Shown here in pieces: positions 44,910-56,900 of a stretch of DNA of 64,000 bases. Every line of letters starts with the position of its first letter. Positions within the stretch are counted from its first letter, which is position 1. The stretch lies in contig OU612071.1 in NCBI GenBank assembly GCA_914767715.1, forward strand, positions 23,495,681 to 23,559,680, read 5' to 3'. The notes below the pieces were generated by a model. It did not search any database. It had not been told where the DNA came from and saw only the letters and a program-made list of their open reading frames with translations. The position numbers and the translations under genes are program-made. Source of the stretch: Membranipora membranacea. Lineage: Eukaryota; Bryozoa; Gymnolaemata; Cheilostomatida; Membraniporidae.

Positions 44910-45736
44910 CGAAAGCCGATAAGGGATGGCTGCGTCAAGAGTTAACTGAGTGTTTTCAGGAATAACCTAATGTTGGCCAACAATTGTCATGTAAATTGTC
45001 AAGTGATTATTTTTATCAGTAATCACTTCTGTTGCGACAGCTCATGCCCACTTAATCAAAATGGCAGCTCTGACAGTATGTAGCCATGCTGCATATATAG
45101 GTTGACTGCTTTATTCTTTTAGCTTGTTGACTTTCACCTAAGACACTCCTCCAAAACCTCTGCCCCGAGCCCTGCTGGGGGGCTAAGACCCGGCTGGGTT
45201 TTCTCGGGCGCTATGTGGCCTTGGTGCACAGCTACGCTGCACGGGACAGTAAAAAATGGCAGGGCCACAATTGAAGGCTAGAAATCCCCCTGGTCCATTC
45301 AACTGATATCCGAGAGTTTAGGTAAAATATTTCAGTACAAATTCCGTGCATAGGTGAGCTATGACCCGTTACATACTAAAATTTTTACAATCCTGATCAT
45401 AGTCAATGTTGTTTGAGTCTGAAATCAACAGTCAAACAGCGATGGTCTATCATGACAAACATAATTCTACTAATAAGCCTAGAAATTTGAGGATAGAACT
45501 CAAGAAAACAAATTTAGAGTGGAAATATGCTTCAATACCAGGCACCTTACGGTGAACCTCCACACAAAGATAATATTAGAAGCACAATGGGCTCAGAATA
45601 AAATCATACTGCAACTTTAAAACACCACCTTCCTGCCCATGAATAGTATCAACATTTTAGTCGTCCTCAAATTTTTGATACAACACATTTGATTGAAACA
45701 TGGTATCATGTGCATCTAATCACATAGCTAAGCCAG
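44910..45736. other. Non-coding stretch with a GC-richer patch
   Basis: A local GC-rich patch lies at about 45150-45260 (CCCCGAGCCCTGCTGGGGG, with a small hairpin). It could be 5' flanking sequence of the transposase-like gene to its left. Nothing else recognised. Confidence 0.4.
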
Positions 45737-46010
45737 TACAGATGTGGTGACAGTCCACAGCATGAAATTACACAATAATCAAACACATAGTTGAATAATC
45801 TTATGGAGTCACTACTGTGCTAGTCTGCTAGCAACTGAGGGTCATGTGCAACAAGTCTGTTACTTATCCTCATACAGACGCGGTCACATTCCAAAGCATG
45901 AAATTACACAATCATCAAAAACATAGTAGAATTCATTTATAGAATCACTACTGTCCTAGTCTGCCAGCAACAGAGTGTCATGTGCAAAAATTTCGTTACT
46001 TAACCCCATT
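45737..46010. repeat. Tandem duplication, two ~140-bp units
   Basis: Unit 1 (about 45737-45877) and unit 2 (about 45878-46010) share AGCATGAAATTACACAAT, TCACTACTGT.CTAGTCTGC and GTCATGTGCAA in the same order and spacing, with perhaps 80% identity. No coding role seen. Confidence 0.75.
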
Positions 46011-46551
46011 CAGTTGATCAATCAATCATTACTTTTCTAGTGCGCCTTTCCACTAGCAATGCCTACGAATCATATTTCTAATATCATGCCAATTTTGAAA
46101 GTGAATGAAATTCACGCGCCTTCCAGTCAAGCTCTAAAAATCTCTTATATGAACATCTCTGTGGACTTTGAGTTTGTTTCATACTGAAGCTTGGAATCAC
46201 CACCTTAGCTGCCCAAAAATCATTAATTAGATCATAATCTAGATCGATTCATTTATGAGTTGTTTTAGTAGCAATATGGAGCTCAGAAATGAAGACTACT
46301 TCATACCATCACCTTAGCTGGACTTAAATTGCATAATTGCGCCATTTACTGTTATCTTATGAGAATAAACATACCGTAAATTAATGAAAATTACCTGAGT
46401 CCAGAGCAGATCTTGGAATAAACTGGAGAAGAATAAAGTATCTGTTTAGAGAAGTATAAATATCCGATCACAGTAGAATTATTTCTGGCTGTAGGTTTGT
46501 AAGTGATGAACTTCTTCATTGTCTGAGCACAAGGGTGGAAATGACTATGCT

Positions 46552-46581
46552 ATTATTATTACTATTACTATTACTATTATA
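46552..46581. repeat. TTA/CTA microsatellite
   Basis: Short run of ATT and ACT triplets just outside the left end of the inverted-repeat element at 46584. Confidence 0.7.
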
Positions 46582-46583
46582 GC

Positions 46584-46788
46584 GTTGTTTTGATTCTGAG
46601 ATAGTTCCCCTACATCACCCTTGCAATGAATTATTTTGACGCTAAAATGACCTGCTAATTGAAAAACAATCAGCTGTGATTTGATACTCTGAATTAGCCA
46701 ACTGTCTTTTGAAATTGGCCAAAGGTGATAAAAGAGTAAAATTAATTCTAAGGGTGAAGTGGGGGAACTATCTTCGAATCAAAACAAC
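46584..46788. mobile_element. MITE-like element, 39-bp terminal inverted repeats
   Basis: The left end GTTGTTTTGATTCTGAGATA pairs with the inverted right end GTTGTTTTGATTCGAAGATA; both arms extend inward to CACCCTT. About 205 bp in total with no gene. Confidence 0.75.
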
Positions 46789-47059
46789 TTTTATTTGATG
46801 CTTATTTGCCTTTCGATTATGAGCTAGAATCATTCTGATTCTAAAATTTCTTTGTGTGTACCTATTGTCAAGCATTTTGGTACTCAAATATGCACTCAAA
46901 ATAATATTTTGTATGTGGGGATTACAACTTTCACTTTTATGTGATTAACAAATTTCAGAAATATTTCACCTTTGCCCAACTATTTTATGACCTGTCCCCA
47001 TTGTATGTTGCTGGGATGTTAAATCCTTAGACTTGTTTACTCACTGTAATTGGAATTTA

Positions 47060-47129
47060 TGGGACCTCAAAAGTCATTTGGAACTTCAAATCTACAATTT
47101 AAAGTTCCAAAAGACTGTTTTAGGTCCCA
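47060..47129. repeat. Hairpin with ~30-bp arms
   Basis: TGGGACCTCAAAAGTC and TTTGGAACTT at the left pair with AAGTTCCAAAAGACTG and TAGGTCCCA at the right. Confidence 0.75.
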
Positions 47130-47940
47130 TATGACATGTATGATGACCATTTGGAATGTTTTAGTCATTGGGAACGTTAAGTTGGAACCGTTTGGATAAC
47201 AGTGTAGGAATTTTGGCAGATGAAACACTCACGCACCTTTATAGTCTCGCTCCTTTTGTTTGAAACCTCGATATTACTTGTCTGTTTCATTTTTGCCATA
47301 CAGACTGTATTCGACAAAGAAATTAAAGATGAGGCAGTATCATAAAATTGTAAAATGTTATGTTTCCTAAAGATATATTTAGGCGAAAACTGCTACAAAA
47401 CATTCATTGAATTTACTTGTTTGTGAATAATTTGTGCTTAAAATTTTACTAGACATAATTGAGATTACTTGCTAATTCTTAAAAGTCAGTTAGTTTGTTT
47501 GAATATTTGATAAACAGTCAGGAAAAGAACACGGTAATCAATGGTGTTCAGATAAATGAAGGTAACAGGAAGTTAAAGCAGCAGCGAACATTAAGATTGA
47601 GAAGGTCTCACTCCTTAATGTGCCCATGCTCATCAGATGACCACCTTCATCAAAGGCTCCGAGTACAGGAAAAACTGCGACTAGATAATTAAAATAGTTT
47701 ACAGTCACATTTAACACCATTTACAGGTCATGTTTGCATACAAATCCTCAAAATTTGCTTACAGACAGTATCATTGGGGTTCTGATACATGCAACACTTA
47801 CAAATTTGAGTAGACAAATAATTTTGGATAAACAAGTTTCAGGTCCAATTTTGTTGTACTCCGGTTCTGATAAATATAGTAGAGACCCATTGGTACTCCT
47901 AGGTACAGTAATATTGTCATAAGCACTCACCAGTTCTTGG

Positions 47941-50900
47941 AGAATCTGTAACCAAAGAAAATAGAACAATGATACAAATCAGGAGAACATGTAAACATGA
48001 TGGTATGTGCTAATAAAGCACTAATATTTTGCCGACCATGCTTCGGGATGGCGAGTGATAAGACCCCTGAATTTTAATCAGCCATTAGATCTGCAGACAC
48101 ATGTTTTTGATTTGAACGCTCCAAGCATTGAGGAAAATTTGAACTTACATATTGAACATGTTGAGCCAGAGCAGTCGTCATGACATAAACATTCAAAGCC
48201 ATTTCCTCGCCATGAGTCAGAACAAATTCCATGAGGACCACAAGGCGCGCTGGCACAGTCATCGGCACCAACCCCTGCATTTAAAAGGGAATGAAAAAAC
48301 TCAATTTAACTGAATGTGTCAGCCTATATCTTGCTTATGCTGAAAGGATAATTTTTGATACAACCAATTTCAATTCCAATAGAGGGGAAAACCCTCTTGG
48401 CGATGAAGGCTTAGACTTACTACTAAATGGTAAATCAGAGCACTCTGGGCTTGTCTAGTGCTAACACTACGATTTTACGATGCGTTGTCTACACTAGATT
48501 ATTACGAATTGAATTAGGAGTTGTCCCCACGTGAATAAACAAACATTAGAGCCTATTCAAGCTGATAAGGAGTCACAAAGCCAAGCAAGTCCAGCATCAA
48601 TCCAACAGTCAAACCACTACAGCACTCTGTCAAAGGAATTTTCAATTATTTAGTTCCATTTACTGAAACGCGCACAGTAATTGTATGTATCAGCATTCAG
48701 TTGATTTGCAAAATAATTCATCGCAAACCATATTCTATCATGATGAGAGGGTGTTTTTTCTAGCTTTCAATTTGTTACCCTGCCAATCCTGACTGTCTTG
48801 AGGGCTTGAAGCGTCAAAGTAAAACCAGCTGGAAGGTTTTGTGGGGGGAGGCACTGTAAGCCTAAAGAGCAATTGAGGGCCATAAAAATTAAATTGTCTG
48901 GTTTTAGATGAGTGTCTATGGTGAAAGTTCATAAGCAGATTACCAAAAGAATAAAATATCGCTACAATTTTGATCGAATTAATTAGACGGGCATGAGCTA
49001 TCTCAACAATTGATAACTTAAAAAAAGAATGACTTATCATTTTAAATTACAGGTGAGGTCATTCCTGAATAGAAATCAGGGATTTTGTTGTTATGATCTA
49101 TCTTATCATACAATCAAGGGCCTGTTGATTGAATTGAGCATGACATTAATATTCTACTTTAAATCCATGTGATAATCTGAGAGAAATCAATTATATTCAG
49201 CATTAGACACAGCTAAATTTTATGGTGAAGAAACTATGAAGCTCTTCCTGATTTAGAACAAGAGAAAATCACAGATTAGCAGGTTCAATTTGTGTTAAAA
49301 GACGGATTGGTTGTTGACAACACCTTCGAATATTTTCGGCTTATACAGCTCACCGGCGTGAGTTTCCGATCCCTATGAGTTGGATAGATTTGATGATTGT
49401 CTGTCTATTCATATAGGTACAAAATTGTCAATTTTAATACACTCATCATCCTATGTTTCTCATTTATGTAATATTAAGAATGAGTGAAATAAGCCAGGTA
49501 TTATGCAGCATTTGGGTGAGACCGGGCTGGTGTGACCGTATACTGTGATACCGCCCTGCACGACGATTTTAACATAAATAGAGAGTCAAGTGGAATTTCT
49601 TTTTATGCATAGGTAGTAAATTGTTTTCAACACGGTGTGCAGATTATGAGAAAAGTTTTGACCGCAAGGCATATTATTCATGGCCGCTTAGGGCCTCGTA
49701 AGCAGGTACCGACTTTGGTTTTCACTCAATAGCACTCCGTCAATGAAAAGGTAGCCCTCAAACAAGACTTCAGAAAACTCAATGAATCACACTGCATATG
49801 TGAAGGACATGTGGTGTCCCCAATAGATCTTGATCGTCTTGCTGCCCCTAACCTTTTCTCCCATGGCAAAACTGCTGACATTACTTCATGCAGGGTTGTT
49901 AACTCATTTGAAGGAAGCTTGATTTTAAAAATGATTACATGAAATTTTAGACCAGACAACACCAAGGGCCGTAGAATAAGTTTTGGCAAAATCAGAATCC
50001 TTGAGGGTAAGAATTAAGACCAGGGTGGGTACTATAATTTAGTCAAACCAGACAGTTTTTCTTTAAATCCTTTACTCACTTAGAGGGCTAGCTTGGTAGC
50101 CTACTCGTCTACAGCATTAAATATTTAACTATTTATCGGTGTCACTTATTACTGAAGATATAAATATCAAGTATCATATTTTTAGTAGTACAATCATCCA
50201 AATTTAATTCACTCAATCACAAGCAGATACTTAGAGATGACACATTGCAAAGAGAAACTACTTAGCCTAATGAGTGATCTTAAGGCTTACTGATCTGCTT
50301 AGGAAATATTTTAAAATAAGTGCACAACAAAGATTTAGCTACGAGTATGAGCTATTACTCACTCACATGCACAGAGTGTTCGGTCATTTTCACTTACATT
50401 GTCAGTCATGATGGTGATCGCTGCGAAGTTCTAAATATCCGAATAAGCGATCCTAATCTATAACAGCAGGTAAATTGTAATTGAATTGGTGGTAATGTCT
50501 GTATGCTATCACTGTCGAAGAAGGTGTCTGGACTCCAATACTTTGGTCAGAACTTTATACAAACAGTAGAACATTAAGTCTTAGGGATCAAAGATACGAA
50601 CAGAAGATTTAAATTCTGGAATTCTTAGATCTCCAGCAAAACTATTCATGTTAATCTCTAGTTGTCAGCTTCTACGCTAAGTTTGGCTATACAATGTTAC
50701 TAATGCCAAAGCTAATGCTGAGGGTAGAAAATCTGGGTCTAATTCCAGATTTGGTACTGTGTTTATTATGCTGGTAATTGAGGGAGAAACGATGAGGAAG
50801 AGGATTATGCATAAGTTAAATAAGTTTTGATACCAATTATACCAAATAACTAAAGCAGGTAACTGCAATCTTTCACTAATCATCTAGCTGATGTTATTCA

Positions 50901-53900
50901 CTGAGCTGATAATTGCTGAGCTGATAACTGTGCGAATACCAATTAAAGTAATACTGCATTACATTTAACTAACATACCTGATCATAACCAACAACAAGTT
51001 TTTGTCAATGCATTGTCCTTTGTGGACCTAACCATTAATCCATGAAATAGGCTGTGACTGATTATGATCTACTCATATTGACTAAGTCTTTTTGTTTACG
51101 CTTTCACTTGCAGTAGCCAGTATAAAATACCAGCAGAGCGGTCTGGGCAATGAACTAAACTGACCAAAACATGCCAAGACATAGGCAGTTGTTTGATGCA
51201 AATAACTTTGTTGATATAATCTGACATCGGTAGCAACAACTCTCCTGATTATTCCACTAGTAAACCTAATAATATGGAGAGACATCTTCAGATTTGAGCA
51301 TCAAGAATACAGAGCACAACAGACCTATCCCTAAACCTGTGTTGTGTGTCCTTACTGTGAGATGATGTAGTTCTAAGGGAAAACAGCACACCATCATTAC
51401 CAAGTTTACCAGTGATACCACAACTTCAGCAGAAAATCCGGGCCAATTTTCAGAAATTGTATGGTGTTTACAAACCTGATAATCGAGGAAGAAACAAAAA
51501 GGACACATTATCAGTTTCGCTATTTGATGACAAATACCACATAACTATAGCAGATGTAGAGCTGCTAATCTCAGAACGAAATGAAATCTCTCACCTATCA
51601 TCCACCTGGCATTATTCACTAAGCTGATAATTGGGTAAACACCAATTAACATACTAGAACATAGGTAGCTGTAATTTGTGTACCAGATTATAATCCACAA
51701 GAAGTTTTGCCACTGATATTGGTCTTTTCTATCACATTGACTAGACTCCACCATTAATCCATGGGATAGGCTGTGCCTGATTATCGTCTACTCACCATGA
51801 TTTAGTATTTTTGTTTATACATTCACTTTCGACAAGGGACAGCAGGTGCTCCTTGCTTTGAATAGGTAGTTTATTGCATCGGCACAGTGGACTGGGCAAC
51901 AAACAAAATTGACACAAACACGGCAAATGTAGGCAGTTTTTGATGCAAATGACTTAGTTAAAATAACTGACTCTGAACATTGGTAGAAGCAACTCTCCTG
52001 ATTATCCAAATAACACATCACATATCATCGGCAGACATATCATAATTTAGTACCAAGAAGAGAACACATCAAACCTATCCCAATATCCTGGTGTCAATTC
52101 TCCTTACTGGTGCTGATCTAATTATTAGGGCAAACAGCACATGTTTACTAGCGACCCCGCAACTTAAGTTGTGATCATATGATCATCTCACTCTCCAAGT
52201 GCCTGATCGTATGTGTCCTCATGTCATCAGCTCGACACCAAATACAGCCAGATGCCAATAGGCCTAGGCTAGAAATCTATCAAACAATTCACACAACTTC
52301 CTAACAGAGCAGTTTAATTTATATTAGAGGTTAGCAGGCCCATGGTCAAGGGGAGCCAGCGACGCACTGCCTCCCCTAGAATGCTAAATACAGTGGCCTA
52401 AAACCACTGTAATTAAATAATCCATGTCAGAATCAGCTCCTCTGGGATTTCAAATCGCTTAATATAGGCCTTTAATTGCTTGGGGGAGCTTACAGCCCCC
52501 TTTCTGTGATACTTAGCACTAGTCTAGTACTTTTGCCTCCCCTACCATTCTTTCTAAGCTACGGCCCTGGTAAGGTTCAATTTATTAAAACATCACAACA
52601 GTTTGCCAAATTTTCCATACACTTGATAATTTAAATATACCTAGAGGAAATGCTCCTTCATAAACAGCTGAGGATGTGTTTGCTCTGTAAGCCATTGTAA
52701 CAGGTCCGGTCACCGAAGTCTAGAGAGCAATTTATAGGGCGCTGCGAGTGAATTACATTGTTTTTTTTCAGAGTTCAGATCATTGCATCATCATCATAAT
52801 CATTACTAACTGCATCCTGGTTTTATGTTTCATATATTACAACATCATAATATAATATCATATCATATAATCATAAAAGTAGACCATACTGAGGACCATA
52901 CTGAGACCACTTCCCCATGAAAAGAAGAGTCGAAAATACCCTGAGTTGCCTATGTTTAAACCATAAACCTTTGTAATTCGGGATAAATCTGAGTGGTTGA
53001 AAGCCCTGACAACAATTATATGCAGGGTCAAAGAAGGGTATTTATAGAGTTATGTGACCATTCAGAGAGAGAATAACTCCGATAAAATAGAAATACCTAG
53101 TGTAGAAAACGCAACGTAAAATCGTAGTGTAAGATGGATGCCACAGCTATGAATACAGGACTGTGAGCTGTTTCCTTCTTGTAGTGTTACTTTAGAGTAT
53201 TCTGATTTGTGTTTGCATGTACTATTGGGAGAAGTTTCAGCAAAATATATAATGCATGACTATTTATATGGTCCGCTGCATAGTTCAATGCTGCACAAAA
53301 CTTGACTTACTGAGTTGCAATAAAACTCATGGTATCTTGTGTCGACTTACGAAAGTTGATGACATAAATCCTTCCTCTATATTTATAGTCTGACACCAGT
53401 GCTGTAGTAGGAGTAAGCCACATTGCACTCTGCATCATTGACCATCTGCATGTCTCTAGACTTGATGTTACTATTGTCAAACTATGTTTCCTGCAAACTC
53501 CCAACAGATTCCCTATGAAAAAAAGTTGAAGATATCAGCTGAGTTACTTGCAGATAAATGAGGCACACTTAAAAAAAAATTAACTTCACAAACAATAACG
53601 CATCACTCTCTCTGGAATGGACCCTCTTCAGTTTCAACTCCCGATGCGGACACTCATATGCATGCAAAGAGTAACATAACAAGATGTACAGTTTTTAATG
53701 GTTCATGAATGAATGATCAGGAACACGGAGCGTACCGGTAGTTATGTTATACAGTATTACACTATCTTTGCCCTTATCAGCTACCATTAAAAGGTTAGGG
53801 ATTGAGGGATTAATCTCAATAACTCCTCCGATGTCACGTAAACTCGGCTCCTGATTATTGTCATAGCTATGAATCGCCCCTGTATCATAGAACTGATGTA

Positions 53901-56900
53901 TCTCAGCTGTGTATGGCTTTAGTCTGAAAATAGAATGTTTTTACATGATGATTGGTTTAAATAACTGATGGAAGTTTTAAACTTTTAATACATTTATCTT
54001 GCCTGCCGTAATCATTTCAAAAAAAGCTTCCAATAAGAGTCAAAAATTCTGAAGAAATATCACATACTAAAAAAAAGCAACAAATTTAACACATACGTTT
54101 GTGATATGCTTAGTCAGTTCAATTTTTTCTGCAATAAGAAACAAAGTAGACCACCACCCTTGTTCTTCTTTGTAGGTCTATCCATCCTTACACTCTGATA
54201 ACAACTTAAATGAAACTGATGACTTGGCTTTTTCACTTTAAGGAAAGTTTCAGACAGAAACTTTAACTTTAACTTTTTGTGTAGCCACAATGTAATATTC
54301 TTCATCATTTGAATTACTTAAACTGTATCACTATTTCCATCATAAGAAATTTCTCTCTATATCTTTGGCAGTTGGAGAGTCTCATAATTTTAATTTTTAA
54401 TGTATTGATATGATATTCATACGCTTTCATTGCTTTCATGAGTAACACATTCCTAACTCTCTGTGGTATCATTCTTAGCATAGCTGTATATTTTGAACAG
54501 GCTAGGCCTACATTTTAACAACAAAACGAAAATTTAACGCCATTTTTTATGCCACCTTATCAGTCTTTTGTTTACTATTTTTATGTGCAGTTCATTGAAC
54601 CAATTACCACTATATGCTATTTTAGGGTCCAATCTAATCACAATAAATTTGTAGTCTTGAGCTCCAACATAAACCACTATGCCATCTTCATTGTCATGAG
54701 TTCTAATCCCACTGCTCCACACTAACAACAGGGACTGCAGGAGCCCCAACAAGTACTCCCACCTGCATAGTGACTGAGAGCAGACTCGACACAGACATTG
54801 TTACCGTGACCTTCAACCACCCATTTTACTTTTGAATATGGTGAGTTACTTAACAATTCGATTTTAGCCAATATGGTCATCTGAAACCAATGCAAAGAGT
54901 GGGTGAACTGAAAGACATTTACCGAGGCTGGTTGAGAAAATAAATACAATTTGTGAAAGTGTTTGCTCACCTTGCAACTCTGGTGACAGATGGTTCAATG
55001 CCCAATTCAGTGACGCGATCAAAGTCATACGCTGTGATTCCTATTAATATTAGAACGGAAATACTTTCAAATGACTGCATAGCCTACACCGCTTTCTGTA
55101 TCGCAAGTCTACACTACTAAACGAACATATTGGGAGTTGTGTTCCTTTGCATTTCAGTGCACTGAACATGCCCTTAAATTAGCAAGTTTCGCATTCAATG
55201 ATTACAATGCAAATGCTATACCTTACCCTCAGCCAGCCTTGAACATCAATAAACAGTGAGGTGTTAAACCACTGCTGCCACAGCTGGGCTTTGCCCACCA
55301 TAGCCACCAGTCAAAAATTAATATACAGAGTTGTGGCATCAAAATATTTAGCCAGTAGCTTTGCCTGGAGTTATATGAGCTCTCAAAATGTAGGGAGTGT
55401 CTTCTTCCCCAGTCATCAACAATTAGTGATGACAATAATGTTGTTTTTAACCAATCAGGTGCCTTTTAAGTCTAGCTGAGATCCAAAACTAATAAAAATG
55501 TTTGATCTTAGCTAGATTTTAGAGACACCTGATTGGTCAACAAAAACATGTGTCATCAGTAATAGTGGATGGCTGGGAAAGAAGATACTCCCTACATTTT
55601 GAGAGCTCATATAACTCCATGCAAAGCAACTGGTTAGATATTTTGATGTCACAACTCTCTATTTAAATTTTTGACTGGTGGCTCTGCTAGGCAAAGCCCA
55701 GCTGTGTCAGAAATGGTTTAACAAGGTATTTTCTCTAGATTTCTCCGTATAACTAGAAATTTAACTTTAGGTCCCATTTTTGACTTCAATATTGAAGTCA
55801 ATTTGTTAATGGAATGCGAAATTGAGGGGTCATCGACTGTTGTACAATAATATGAAATTTTCCTTTAGTAAAGCCATCGTTATTTCTAGAGTGTGATTCA
55901 TCACCTGCAATAATTGTCCAAGGTCTCAAGAAGTTTGTGGTAGTAAAATTCTTCGCCTATGCTTTTTAATTTTGTAGTGCCATTTTTATGTTACAAGGAA
56001 TTATAAATACCTGATAAAAGTAAAAGTCTACAAATGTAGACAACATTTATGAATTGTTTGAAAATTTAACGGTAATTATCAGATTAATGTTTGATTTACT
56101 GAAGATGTTAATTAATTATAAATTTGCACAAATAGAATGAGAAGCAGAATGTCTAGAGCGGATTTTATGGACACGACATAAAATTCTTGTGACCTATAAC
56201 ATCAAACATTTTTGCTATATTATTATATGAATCCCTTTGCAAGAAGTTCAGCAGTGTTTGTTATGGTGTTGCAGTGCTTTTAATGGAAGTGAGTGGGTTT
56301 TGCCTTCCAGTTTGGGAAAATTAATTTCTGCTATGGAAACTCAATGAATATAAGAGTTTTTCATTCAATGAGCGATCCTCTAAATTAGATCTGCATTGCT
56401 GCCTGGTCAGGTTTTTACAAAGACCTAAGCCACTGCTGTGGTGGAGAAGTTTGGCAAAAGACAGTTATTGATGTGCATTTTAACTCAGTTGGTTCTAGAG
56501 GTAACTCTACTTACGATGGGTAACTGAAAATTTTAAAAAAAACATACCTGTTTCGCCAAGCAACGGTAGCCAATTGGGATTGAAGTGAAGAAAGAAATTG
56601 TTTGTAAAAAATTTATTCGAGGAGTTTTTTTCAATAGGATGCTGTAGAGACAAGATCCTCACTATTTGCATTGTTCCATACATAGCTTTTACAATTAAAT
56701 TGGCTGAGTAAACTCACACACAAAACATCGACCATATATAAACTCTATAAATTTTCAGTATTACTCATATCAACAGTATAGCTTTATAAATTTAAGTGAC
56801 ACATCTGTAATCCAGTCACAATTGTTTAATACTGCATGCTCACTGTTTTTATGGTGATGCAACTCCAACATGTCATTGAGAATCTTACTGCAGAGTTGAG

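Noticed and set aside
49726-49989. Open frames on both strands of about 64-87 codons
   Set aside because: Neither strand shows a known motif, splice-site framing or continuation. The plus-strand frame looks somewhat coding-like, but that is too weak for a feature.
52642-52723. Exon-like segment on the minus strand
   Set aside because: It has splice-like borders but does not fit the phase of the surrounding propeller/EGF gene and has no counterpart in the other module. Mentioned only within the intron entry.
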